A stretch of 64,000 nucleotides of DNA from assembly GCA_963844055.1 (NCBI GenBank), contig CAWJMN010000001.1, positions 2,480,001 through 2,544,000 of the forward strand. Direction: 5' to 3'. The notes below the pieces were generated by a model. It was not told where the DNA came from. It searched no databases and saw nothing but the letters and a program-made list of their open reading frames with translations. The position numbers and the translations under genes were made by a program. Origin of the DNA: CAWJMN01 sp963844055. GTDB taxonomy: Bacteria > Planctomycetota > Planctomycetia > Pirellulales > Pirellulaceae. This document shows, in pieces, positions 53,524-61,375 of the stretch. The number at the start of each line of letters is the position of its first letter. The first letter of the stretch is position 1.

Positions 53524-54801
53524 ATGACAAAGCCCAAGCATGTGGTGGTAATCGGCGGCGGTGTGATTGGCCTAGCGACGGCCTACTATTGCTGTCAGCA
53601 GGGAGATCGCGTCACAGTCATCGATCGCAAGCCGGCCCGTCGCGACGGTTGCTCCTTTGGCAATGCCGGCATGATTGTGCCGAGCCATTTTATTCCACTG
53701 GCTGCCCCGGGCATGGTTCAGTTGGGGCTGAAGTGGATGTGGAATCCGGAGTCTCCGTTTTATATCCAACCTCGTCTCTCTTGGGATCTGATCTCATGGG
53801 GGATGAAGTTCTGGAAGGCGAGCACCAAGGAACATGTCGCGCGATGTAGCACGCTTTTGCGTGATTTGCATTTGGCCAGCCGGCAAGCGTATGAAGAACT
53901 TAGTACGAGTGGCCTTGCGCCGTTTGATTTGACGCAGCGTGGGCTATTGATGCTTTGCAAAGAGGCCAAAACGCTGGAGGAAGAGTCACATGTGGCGGAG
54001 CAGGCCAATCGCCTGGGGGTTCCGGCAGAGGTGATGACTTGCGAAGAAGTTTCGAAGCAAGATCCCGGTGTGACGATGGATGTAGCGGGGGGAGTTTACT
54101 ATCCGCGTGACTGTCACCTATCGCCAGGAAAGTTCATGGCGGGATTGGAAAGCTGGCTGACAAAATCGGGCTGCCAGTTTGTGTGGGAAGGAGAGGTGAC
54201 AGGAGTCCGTAGCGAAGGTGGCCGCATTGGTGCAGTGGAGGTTGTGCATCAGGCGACCAAAGCTTCGGAGTGGATTGAAGGGGATGAGTTTGTGGTAGCT
54301 GGCGGAGCGTGGTCGCCGCTACTGGCGCAGAAGTTCCGCATCTCGCTACCTATGCAAGCCGGAAAAGGATACAGCGTAACGGTACAGAAACCCCGTCAGT
54401 TGCCAGAGCTCTGCTCGATCTTTACCGAAGCCCGCGTGGCGGTAACGCCGATGGGAGGAACGCTGCGGTTTGGTGGCACGATGGAGATGTCCGGGCTGAA
54501 TGAAAACATCTCCCCGCGACGCGTGCAGGGGATTGTGCGTGCCGTTCCGAAATACTTCCCTCAGTTTGAAGAGCAAGATTTTTCCGGCATTTCGCCGTGG
54601 GTTGGGTTGCGCCCTTGCTCTCCCGATGGCATGCCCTATTTGGGGCGCGCAAAACACTGGGGCAACCTGATCATTGCGACCGGGCACGCGATGATGGGCC
54701 TAAGCCTGGCTCCCGTGACGGGAAAAGTGGTCTCGACACTGGTGCGCGGCGAACGCTGGCCGATGGATATGGGGGCAGTAGCACCCGACCGATATAGCTA
54801 A
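53524..54801 (+). CDS. D-hydroxyproline dehydrogenase (FAD-dependent, DadA-like)
   Basis: 425 residues from the ATG at 53524; upstream in-frame codons to 53482 are inside the epimerase. FAD site VVVIGGGVIGLATAYYCCQQ at about residue 7, a GMIVPSHFIPLAAPGMV block, and a C-terminal FGGTMEMSGLNENISPRRVQ with GLRPCSPDGMPYLGRAK typical of DadA/glycine-oxidase-like enzymes. It oxidises cis-4-hydroxy-D-proline to 1-pyrroline-4-hydroxy-2-carboxylate, the substrate of the DapA-like gene. Fourth gene of the operon. Confidence 0.9.
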   Translation: MTKPKHVVVIGGGVIGLATAYYCCQQGDRVTVIDRKPARRDGCSFGNAGMIVPSHFIPLAAPGMVQLGLKWMWNPESPFYIQPRLSWDLISWGMKFWKASTKEHVARCSTLLRDLHLASRQAYEELSTSGLAPFDLTQRGLLMLCKEAKTLEEESHVAEQANRLGVPAEVMTCEEVSKQDPGVTMDVAGGVYYPRDCHLSPGKFMAGLESWLTKSGCQFVWEGEVTGVRSEGGRIGAVEVVHQATKASEWIEGDEFVVAGGAWSPLLAQKFRISLPMQAGKGYSVTVQKPRQLPELCSIFTEARVAVTPMGGTLRFGGTMEMSGLNENISPRRVQGIVRAVPKYFPQFEEQDFSGISPWVGLRPCSPDGMPYLGRAKHWGNLIIATGHAMMGLSLAPVTGKVVSTLVRGERWPMDMGAVAPDRYS

Positions 54802-54854
54802 CTTTGGCAACAATATACCTGACACACTTGCCCAGAAGTAGGGAACGGCTCACG

Positions 54855-55235
54855 ATGATCGCATCCAGAGAAGAGTTCATCCAATTGCGTGACGCCAACG
54901 ATCCTCGGGCGACTCATGACGAGGCCCTAGAAGAGGTTTGGATGGATGTCGCCTCTAACTGCCCCGAGTACCGATTCTGGGTAGCGCAAAACAAGACGGT
55001 CCCCTTGTCGGTTCTCAGGCACCTTGCGGACGATGCTGATTCGAGAGTTCGAATAATGGTTGCCATGAAACGTAAGTGCGACCACGCCTTGTTCCTCCAG
55101 TTGGCTCATGATCAGGACGAGACGGTGCGGGCAAGCGTGGCTTATAACCCGAAAACACCCGAGGAAGTTCTGCGGCTGATGCAATCCGATCCTTCCTCCT
55201 TGGTGCAGAATGCTCTTAGGGACCGTCCGCTGTAA
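54855..55235 (+). CDS. Small HEAT/leucine-variant-repeat protein
   Basis: 126 residues from the ATG at 54855, with AGGGA upstream. It is made of helical repeats: EEVWMDVASNCPEYRFWVAQ, LSVLRHLADDADSRVRIMVA, ALFLQLAHDQDETVRASVAY, PEEVLRLMQSDPSSLVQNAL. This resembles the leucine-rich-variant/HEAT repeats of soluble scaffold proteins. Same strand as the hydroxyproline operon but 53 bp later and of unrelated type, so it need not share its function. Confidence 0.72.
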   Translation: MIASREEFIQLRDANDPRATHDEALEEVWMDVASNCPEYRFWVAQNKTVPLSVLRHLADDADSRVRIMVAMKRKCDHALFLQLAHDQDETVRASVAYNPKTPEEVLRLMQSDPSSLVQNALRDRPL

Positions 55236-55291
55236 CCCCACTCTCAGGCAAGTGCGTCAGGTATATTGACGCCCTAACTTTGCACAAGCAG

Positions 55292-56014
55292 CTATTGGAT
55301 CTGCACCAGCTGGTTAAGGCTGCCGGAGCGAAAGCCTTCGAGGTCAAGAGAGACGAACTTGAAGCCGAGGGCGCGGAGCTGGGAAAGTAGTTGCTCGCGA
55401 ATGGCTGGCTGGGTGAAAGTAGAAAGTTGGTCCAGGGGAACTTCTAGCCGGGCGAGATCGCCCCGGTGATAGCGAACGCGGCAATCTTTCAGGCCGAGCT
55501 TGCGCAAGATCTGTTCAGCCTGGTCGATCATGGAAAGACGCTGCGGAGTGACCTCTTCGCCATAGGCGATTCTCGAAGCGAGGCAAGGGCTGGCCGGTTT
55601 GTCCCAAACGGGAAGGTCCCAGTGCTTAGCGAGCGCACGAACCTCGGCTTTGCCAAGCCCGCATTCTGCCAGCGGGTGATGAACTGCGTGTTCGGAGGCT
55701 GCCTTCAGTCCGGGGCGGTAGTCTCCTAGGTCGTCCTTGTTTGCGCCACTGACCATGGCAGCTAAATTCCACTTGGGCAACTGCCGAGTGATCTGAGTAT
55801 AGAGTTCGGTTTTGCAGTAATAGCATCGATCGCCGGCGTTGCGAACGTAGCCCTCGGCGGCAAGCTCTTCAGTAGAAATCAGTTCATGCCGAATGCCGAT
55901 ACTTGCGGCGACGGCCAGGGCGTTTTCACGTTCGCCAGACGCAAGGCTGGGGCTGACGGCGGTAAAGGCAACTGTCTGATTTCCAAGCGCCAGGAATGCC
56001 GCCTTGGCGACCAC
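55292..56014 (-). CDS. larE: ATP-dependent sacrificial sulfur transferase LarE, main part (frameshifted)
   Basis: Contains GDRCYYCKTELYTQI (the Cys of the sacrificial sulfur region), SGANKDDLGDYRPGLKAASE and DKPASPCLASRIAYGEEVTP, all typical of LarE, which builds the nickel-pincer cofactor of lactate racemase. This frame begins at a GTG at 56014, but the PP-loop SGGVDS (coded at 56018-56035) lies upstream in the same frame. The true start is the ATG at 56123 in another frame (next entry). Removing one A of the AGCAAACC run (plus strand 56070-56072) unites them. No larA, larB or larC in the window. Confidence 0.87.
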   Translation of the reverse strand: MVAKAAFLALGNQTVAFTAVSPSLASGERENALAVAASIGIRHELISTEELAAEGYVRNAGDRCYYCKTELYTQITRQLPKWNLAAMVSGANKDDLGDYRPGLKAASEHAVHHPLAECGLGKAEVRALAKHWDLPVWDKPASPCLASRIAYGEEVTPQRLSMIDQAEQILRKLGLKDCRVRYHRGDLARLEVPLDQLSTFTQPAIREQLLSQLRALGFKFVSLDLEGFRSGSLNQLVQIQ

Positions 56015-56018
56015 TGCG

Positions 56019-56123
56019 CTATCGACCCCGCCAGAAAAGGCAACCGCGCAGCTTGGATACTGCGAAAGGTTTGCTCAGCAGCGAGTCCTGCCACTGTTGT
56101 AGATCGCCGTTAAGGACGGTCAT
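56019..56123 (-). pseudogene. larE: N-terminal fragment of LarE in shifted frame
   Basis: ATG at 56123 opens MTVLNGDLQQWQDSLLS, a normal LarE N-terminus, then the frame goes wrong (KPFAVSKLRGCLF) and stops at 56019. In the main frame the same DNA reads NLSQYPSCAVAFSGGVDSAV, with the ATP-binding PP-loop. So the join is LLS-NLSQYP after loss of one A. Confidence 0.75.
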
Positions 56124-56129
56124 GGGGTT

Positions 56130-56321
56130 TTGAGCCGTGAAAAGGAACGAAAAAGTAGAAGGCAGCTGCTCCACCGTCGTGCCGTGGCCAAGCGTCGTTC
56201 GAGAGCCCGCAAGTTAAGGTGGGAACCAGAGCCTTGGGGCGAGTTATTCGACGGATGCACGAGGCACGGGCGTCGACTGTACAAGCAACCTCGGCGAGAT
56301 TCGGTTCCCCTGCGGACTTGA
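56130..56321 (+). CDS. Possible small basic protein, uncertain
   Basis: A 63-residue frame from a TTG. It is very rich in Arg and Lys early (VAKRRSRARKLRWEPE), then PWGELFDGCTRHGRRLYKQP. The Trp/Pro-containing middle is unlike random sequence, so it may be a small conserved protein, but there is no ATG and no clear ribosome-binding site. I cannot name a family. Confidence 0.25.
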   Translation: MSREKERKSRRQLLHRRAVAKRRSRARKLRWEPEPWGELFDGCTRHGRRLYKQPRRDSVPLRT

Positions 56322-56504
56322 ATCGGCTCCGCGAAAATATTGCCCAGCATCACGAGCACAGCAGAACAGCTGTCTTCTGCTTGTAGGGTAGCAGGAGTGC
56401 TGGAAGTCGGCAAGCAACCGAAGAGAGGCAGCGACTGCCGGCGGAGAGGAGCCGGCAGACGCTCAAGTTTGGAAAAGCGATGAATCTTACGTGAAAAACA
56501 GGGC
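56322..56504. other. Gene-free stretch with a strong hairpin
   Basis: Between the possible small protein and the DUF4912 stop. CTGCCGGC (56435-56442) pairs with GCCGGCAG (56451-56458) around an eight-base loop; no T-run follows, so it is at best a weak terminator for the leftward DUF4912 gene. I could not match tmRNA, RNase P RNA or SRP RNA signatures here. Confidence 0.4.
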
Positions 56505-57908
56505 TTAGTCGCCCGATTCACGCACCATCGGTTCCAGGATTTTCGTGTTACGTTCGACCGCAATCACAATCGTTCGCTGTTCGGCGCCGTCGGAGCTGCT
56601 GGCAACAACCGGTAGCACTTGTCGCTTGTCAGGCAGGCTAAGGCGAATCGTAAAGCTACCATCGGGGCGAATCTTTACAGGTTCGCCAGCAAGTGCAACG
56701 TGAGCCCCTGGCTTGGTTGAACCAAACAGGATCATTTCACAATCGACTTCGAACTGGAAATCCTTCTGGCGAAGGACAGCCCGATCACCACCGTTGGCGT
56801 AGCTGCTTCCTAAAGGAGAGATCATCGGACGACGCAGGCGCTCTTCAAAGAGTTCTTGCAAGTCGCCGCTGGAGCTTTCTTCGGCATAGCCGCCGCTGAG
56901 CGAATAAATCCGCTCGTAATCTTCGGCAACGCCGGCCCAGTTTTGGTCGATGGCATCGGCACTGCCAGGTACAGGAGTCGTGACCGAATTACTGCGAGCC
57001 AGTGTGTAGAAACGTCCATTGGCCGACAGGTATCCCAGGTCAACCCGATAGCTCTTGGGTGGGCTTGGCACATCGATATACCAGTTGGTTACACCGCTAT
57101 GCACTTCAATCTCGCGAACCAATTGTTCGGCCGAGTTTGTCGTTTGGCCCATGCTCAATTCGATGAGCCGCAATACAGGACGAGCGGTATGCCAATGCTC
57201 GGCCAGTGCTGCTTCTGCACGCAGGATGTTCTGCCGTGAAATATTCCAGCAAGCATGTAGCCAGTAGCAGTCACGCACCATCAAGACCAGTCGGTCCTTT
57301 TCAGGGCGTTCGGTCTTCTTGAGAATCGTGGCCGGGGTTGCTTGAAGGCTCTTGGAAGAGAGGTCTTTCAGGCGTTCCCGCATGAGATTCGATTCTTGAA
57401 TCTTGGCGGAGATCTTTTGGGATGCCAGTGAAGGCTTGGGGGCAGGGGGCGCCGGTGGAGCGACTTTTGCGATCACTTTTACCGGGGCAGCCGCAGTACC
57501 ATTCTTTCCCGAATGGGCGGCGGCGTTGCCGTTGATCGCTTTAGCAGGGGCCTTGGCGGTGGCTGCTTGCTTGGCTGCGGCTGGCTTGGCAGCGGGCTTT
57601 TGTGTTTTGGCGGCGGCAGGCGCTGGCTTGGCGGTTGCCTTAACTGGTGGCTTGGCAGCAGCGGCCTTCCCGTTTGCAGGCTTGGAGCCACTTCCCTTAG
57701 CGGTTGCCTTGGTCGTAGCGGGAGCTTTTGCCTTAACAGCGGCCTTGGCGGCTGGCTTCGACTTGGAGGAGCTGGATTTTCCCGATGCCGAAAGCGCGAC
57801 GATTAGCTGCTGCTTGGACATGGAATTCCAGCCAGCCACACCGCGTCCCTTGGCAAGCTTTGCCAATTCTTCGCGACTTTGGTTTTTTAGGTTGGTGGAA
57901 GAAATCAA
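56505..57908 (-). CDS. DUF4912 family protein with SAP-like start and Ala/Lys/Pro linker
   Basis: 467 residues. TTG start at 57908 is supported by GGAGG five bases upstream. Residues 1-45 (SREELAKLAKGRGVAGWNSM, SKQQLIVALSASGK) form a SAP/Rho-N-like helix pair that may bind nucleic acid. About 45-165 is a long Ala/Lys/Pro-rich disordered linker. DUF4912 follows (RLVLMVRDCYWLHACWNISR, WYIDVPSPPKSYRVDLGYLS, NGRFYTLARSN), and a C-terminal beta-rich region (ALAGEPVKIRPDGSFTIRLS) ends the protein. Function unknown. Confidence 0.85.
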   Translation of the reverse strand: MISSTNLKNQSREELAKLAKGRGVAGWNSMSKQQLIVALSASGKSSSSKSKPAAKAAVKAKAPATTKATAKGSGSKPANGKAAAAKPPVKATAKPAPAAAKTQKPAAKPAAAKQAATAKAPAKAINGNAAAHSGKNGTAAAPVKVIAKVAPPAPPAPKPSLASQKISAKIQESNLMRERLKDLSSKSLQATPATILKKTERPEKDRLVLMVRDCYWLHACWNISRQNILRAEAALAEHWHTARPVLRLIELSMGQTTNSAEQLVREIEVHSGVTNWYIDVPSPPKSYRVDLGYLSANGRFYTLARSNSVTTPVPGSADAIDQNWAGVAEDYERIYSLSGGYAEESSSGDLQELFEERLRRPMISPLGSSYANGGDRAVLRQKDFQFEVDCEMILFGSTKPGAHVALAGEPVKIRPDGSFTIRLSLPDKRQVLPVVASSSDGAEQRTIVIAVERNTKILEPMVRESGD

Positions 57909-58683
57909 GGTGGCCTCCGAAACGATAAGGACGAAGGGCAGTCCTGCCCTTCTCAGACGACACGTCTTACTACGTTAATTGCCGGCCTGCGAATGCCCAA
58001 CAATTTTTCATGTCCCTCCCTGAATTAGCCGAACCGCAAGCGCCTCAACATCCCACTCGAAGGCTGCCAGCGAAGTGGGATTTGCCCCTGACTCAAGTCG
58101 TTGCATCAAAAATCGTTAATGGAAGGTGTTAACACCGACTATATAACGCGAATAATACCACTTTGTTGGTATTGTTGTGCTACTGAAACGTGAGCTGCGG
58201 GGCCCCCATCGCTGGATGGTACCGGAGGCCTTAGTTTAATCACAAAGTTTTGAGAAATCAAGAACCGGTGACGCACTAAGCCGGGGTTTGTGGTGCTAAA
58301 TCTGACATTAATCCGTTGGGCGTCGCTCGTAACGGCAGAGAATCTGAAATCACTGTGATTTTATGCCTACCATCTACCAGGGGGTGTGCGGTGGTCGGTG
58401 TGGAGTGTCGTTTGGACGGGGTTATGTTGCAGCGTAGCGATGGCCGTTAGGTTCAAAATGGAGGGTCGTCCGTTATCGGAAACCCTTTGGTGTCATGGAG
58501 TTGACACGGCTGGCTCAGACTTTGTGAAAAAAAACACGAATTATGATCGCGGGTCGGTTGACCACTCTGCGAACCCATTATAAAAAAGGGACTCCAAGTT
58601 AACAGCACTGTTATCGTGCTCAGCGGTGTGTCCACTACACGTGGCATATCCGTCGCAAGATTGGCTGTTGAGAGGAGCAGGAT
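57909..58683. other. Intergenic region upstream of the ATP synthase operon
   Basis: About 775 bp with no convincing gene. It holds a perfect 12-bp palindrome GGTGTTAACACC (58125-58136) and an AATACCA/TGGTATT hairpin close by (about 58155-58173). The promoters for the leftward DUF4912 gene and the rightward atp operon should lie here. AGGAG before the TTG at 58684 is the ribosome-binding site of the first atp gene. Confidence 0.5.
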
Positions 58684-58911
58684 TTGGATCCTGAAAATGG
58701 TTTGTCACCGACAGGTCGGGGCATTGCGATAGCATCGCAGTTGTTCGGCGTGGCCTTAGTGATGTTTGTTCCGGCAGTAGCCGGGGCGAAGTTAGACGAT
58801 TGGCTGGGAACCAAGTTTTGTGCGGTGGTTGGCCTTGTACTGGGAGTAGTTGGTGGAATCTACCATCTGCTGTTCAACGTGGTACGGCAACTTGAGCCGC
58901 CTAAAAAGTGA
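58684..58911 (+). CDS. atpZ: AtpZ/AtpI-like F0 assembly membrane protein
   Basis: 75 residues from a TTG start with AGGAG just upstream. Two membrane helices (IAIASQLFGVALVMFVPAVA and FCAVVGLVLGVVGGIYHLLF) separated by the GAKLDDWLGTK loop are typical of AtpZ (putative F0F1-ATPase subunit, PF09527). In other bacteria AtpZ helps assemble the c-ring or carry ions. First gene of the atp operon; 27 bp before the next. Confidence 0.85.
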   Translation: MDPENGLSPTGRGIAIASQLFGVALVMFVPAVAGAKLDDWLGTKFCAVVGLVLGVVGGIYHLLFNVVRQLEPPKK

Positions 58912-58938
58912 GTTGGTTAGGGTTTGCAGGAGTGGTTA

Positions 58939-59400
58939 ATGTCGCAAGCGTCTGATGATGTCGTTGCGGCAGCGAAGCCAAAAAAGGTTACCGTCACGGT
59001 TTCTCAGATTTGGACTAGCGTTGCGATCTTCCTGGTAGTGATGGTGGTTTTTAGCTTGCCGCTGTTTTGGTGGGCCCAAAGGTTTCACCCAGAACGTGGT
59101 TTAGGCTTAGCGATAATTAGTTTTGCCGTTTGCTCTGTATCGGGAGCGCTCGCCTTATTGGTTGGCGGTCTGATGCAGCGAGTAGACGGGGGTCCTTCGG
59201 GAGCGCTGCTTGCAGTTGCTGTTCGGTTTGGACCTCCTTTGGCAGGTGGAATGCTGAATGAGCAATTGTTTGGACCAGAGATAGGCCCTGTGTTTTTCAA
59301 GGTGCTGTTGGGGTTTTACTTCATCGCCTTGATTGCTGAGACGGCTCTAATGGTTCGAATGATCGGTGGCCTGAAGGTTAGCCCTCCCAAGTCGTCGTGA
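58939..59400 (+). CDS. ATP synthase accessory membrane protein (AtpI-position)
   Basis: 153 residues from the ATG at 58939, with AGGAG at 58928-58933. Four membrane segments: SVAIFLVVMVVFSLPLFWWA, GLAIISFAVCSVSGALALLV, SGALLAVAVRFGPPLAGGML and VLLGFYFIALIAETALMVRM. Gene order (between AtpZ and AtpB) is that of AtpI, and its size and topology agree, but the sequence is not a clear AtpI match. It is a planctomycete-type protein of this operon. Confidence 0.75.
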   Translation: MSQASDDVVAAAKPKKVTVTVSQIWTSVAIFLVVMVVFSLPLFWWAQRFHPERGLGLAIISFAVCSVSGALALLVGGLMQRVDGGPSGALLAVAVRFGPPLAGGMLNEQLFGPEIGPVFFKVLLGFYFIALIAETALMVRMIGGLKVSPPKSS

Positions 59401-59466
59401 TCAATTCGGTTGTGGTACGTGAATGGGTGCTTTGGTCGTAAAGCATTAGCTGGATAGTGAAGATTC

Positions 59467-59580
59467 ATGTCTGATCCCGTCTTGCACATCAAAGACAGCT
59501 ACTTCTTCGAAGTGCCTCGCGCTGTGCCCTTCGAATTTTGCAAGTCGCAAAGACTTCCCCGATGTTTGGGTAAGCCTTGA
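59467..59580 (+). pseudogene. atpB: N-terminal fragment of AtpB in shifted frame
   Basis: ATG at 59467 opens MSDPVLHIKDSYFFEVPRAV and then leaves frame after the TTTT at 59536-59539, stopping at 59580. With one T removed it reads PFEFASRKDFPDVWVSLDPD and continues into the main AtpB frame without a gap. It is therefore the true N-terminus of AtpB. Confidence 0.8.
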
Positions 59581-59623
59581 TCCTGACTTTCAAAACTGGG
59601 AATTTCATCGCCTCTATCACGGT

Positions 59624-60862
59624 TTGGGCGAAGCAAAGGCTTTCAATGCGTCCAAGGCTGTTGAAATGCCTGCCGAGTCGGCTGCTCACGATGAATGGCA
59701 CCACTGGCAACACGAAAGTGAAGCGAATTTCGGCAAGCCGTTCGACGTTTTTCTCGACGAAAAGTACAAGGCTGTTTCGGCAAAGTTTGCTGAGGCTGTA
59801 AAAAAGGCCGCTGAGGCGGAAAAGGCTTCTGAAGCTGATAAGACAGCCGCGAAAACTGAGCCGCTCACGTTTGATGCGTTCTTGAAGTCCGACGGCATCG
59901 CTTCCGACCCATACAATTCTTTCTACGCGTTTCGCCATACGGCTGACGGGTCTGCCCAGTGGGTGAAGATTCGCTCGGTGGCTGGAGACGTCAAGGCGTA
60001 CAAAGCTGATGAGTCTGTTAAGGAATGGCCGGCCAACAAGCTCGAGGCCTATAACTATCACCTCTCGGGCAAGATTCTGATTCCGCAGCCCTTTGGTGAA
60101 TTACGAAACCTACACGAGGCTGAATCGGGGTTTTGTGTTTCGAAATTTGCGCTCATTCAGTTAGCGGTTGCGTTGGTACTCTGCTTGCTGTTTGGATGGC
60201 TTGGCAAGAAGGTCGTTTCTGGAAGTGCTCCTAAGGGGCGTCTGTGGAACTTTCTGGAGACCTTTGTGGTGTTCATTCGCGATCAGATCGCGGAACCCTC
60301 GATTGGCCATCACGATGCTCATCGCTTTGTGCCGCTGCTGTGTACCGTTTTCTTTTTCATTCTTGGCTGCAACTTGGCCGGGATGCTTCCTTGGGTGGGA
60401 GCACCCACGGGTTCGTTTAGTGTGACTTTGGTGCTGGCAGGGGTTACGTTCCTGACGGTTGTTGTCGCTGGCATGAAACAGTTTGGATTCCTAGGGTTCT
60501 TTAAGAACCAGATTCCTAGCATGGATTTGCCCCTTCCGATCGCAATTGTCTTGAAGCCAATGATCTTTGCGATCGAGATGTTGGGGCTGATGATCAAGCA
60601 CGTCGTGCTTGCCATTCGTCTTTTGGCCAATATGGTTGCCGGTCACTTGGTGTTGCTAGGCATTGTTGGAATTGCGTTCGGCATCAAAGCCGCCATGTAT
60701 TTCCCCGATGCCCCGAGCTGGCAGTGGCCGGTTGCTGCGGCTTCCTCGGTGGTGGGTTGTGCTGTGTTTAGCCTGCTGGAGCTTGGTGTTGCTTTTCTGC
60801 AGGCCTATGTATTTACGCTGCTATCAGCGTTATTTATCGGTGCCTCAGTTCATCACCACTAG
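59624..60862 (+). CDS. atpB: F0 ATP synthase subunit a (AtpB), main part with frameshifted start
   Basis: 412 residues from the first ATG in this frame; the natural start is at 59467 (see fragment), which gives about 464 residues. It is longer than usual because of a hydrophilic N-terminal extension of about 230 residues. The membrane core begins at FALIQLAVALVLCLLFGWL. The essential Arg is in AIRLLANMVAGH (about residue 328 here), followed by LELGVAFLQAYVFTLLSALFI, the expected last helices. It forms the proton half-channels beside the c-ring. Confidence 0.92.
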   Translation: MGEAKAFNASKAVEMPAESAAHDEWHHWQHESEANFGKPFDVFLDEKYKAVSAKFAEAVKKAAEAEKASEADKTAAKTEPLTFDAFLKSDGIASDPYNSFYAFRHTADGSAQWVKIRSVAGDVKAYKADESVKEWPANKLEAYNYHLSGKILIPQPFGELRNLHEAESGFCVSKFALIQLAVALVLCLLFGWLGKKVVSGSAPKGRLWNFLETFVVFIRDQIAEPSIGHHDAHRFVPLLCTVFFFILGCNLAGMLPWVGAPTGSFSVTLVLAGVTFLTVVVAGMKQFGFLGFFKNQIPSMDLPLPIAIVLKPMIFAIEMLGLMIKHVVLAIRLLANMVAGHLVLLGIVGIAFGIKAAMYFPDAPSWQWPVAAASSVVGCAVFSLLELGVAFLQAYVFTLLSALFIGASVHHH

Positions 60863-60971
60863 AAGTTTGTATTTGAGTTGTTCAGGTGTGGAAAACAGGT
60901 TGTTTCCATCCTTGAGAATATTGCGGAGTTAACGACCGTTTTTCTTTTTGGTTCGACAGGAGAGTAGTTCA

Positions 60972-61268
60972 GTGAACAAGATTGCAAAGATTTCGTATTT
61001 GGCTGCGGTAATCGCTTTGGTATTTGCTGCTTCGGCACAAGCTGCTGAAGGTGCTCCGCTGATTCAGTTCTCGGCAGCCTTCGGTGTCGCGATGACTGTG
61101 TTTGGTGCCGCTTACGGTATCAGCAAGTTGGCCAGCAGCGCTTTGGAGAGCATGGCTCGCCAACCAGAAGTTGCCGGTAGCATCCAAACCGCCATGATCA
61201 TTGCTGCCGCTCTGATCGAAGGTTTTACCTTCTACGCATTGGTTATCTGCTCGAGCATCAAGTCGTAG
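60972..61268 (+). CDS. atpE: F0 ATP synthase subunit c (AtpE)
   Basis: 98 residues from a GTG at 60972 that follows AGGAGAG. The N-terminus (VNKIAKISYLAAVIALVFAA) is an extra helix that looks like a signal peptide ending near AQAAEG. Then the c-subunit hairpin: FSAAFGVAMTVFGAAYGISK, the polar loop ARQPEVAG, and the second helix with the ion-carrying Glu in ALIEGFTFYALVI. The absence of the Gln and Ser ligands of sodium-type c-subunits suggests protons. Confidence 0.93.
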   Translation: MNKIAKISYLAAVIALVFAASAQAAEGAPLIQFSAAFGVAMTVFGAAYGISKLASSALESMARQPEVAGSIQTAMIIAAALIEGFTFYALVICSSIKS

Positions 61269-61375
61269 TTCAGGTAAGTATCGTGGGTGCCGTGTAAATG
61301 GCTTCCAGGGTACGCTTGATCTTGGCTTGCTGTTGATTGGCTAGTTCTGTTACGTGCTGTTTGAGAGTAAGCGTT

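Noticed and set aside
56124..56504. tmRNA, RNase P RNA or SRP RNA
   Set aside because: None of the conserved core motifs of these RNAs could be found by eye in either strand.
56120..56563. 147-residue leftward frame
   Set aside because: Arg/Ser-rich, overlaps the end of DUF4912 and shows no family motif; unlike real proteins of the window.
57403..57978. Ala-rich rightward frame opposite DUF4912
   Set aside because: Reverse reading of the Ala/Lys/Pro linker of DUF4912.
58386..58583. 65-residue frame before the atp operon
   Set aside because: Cys/Trp-rich start, no ribosome-binding site and no family; likely chance.
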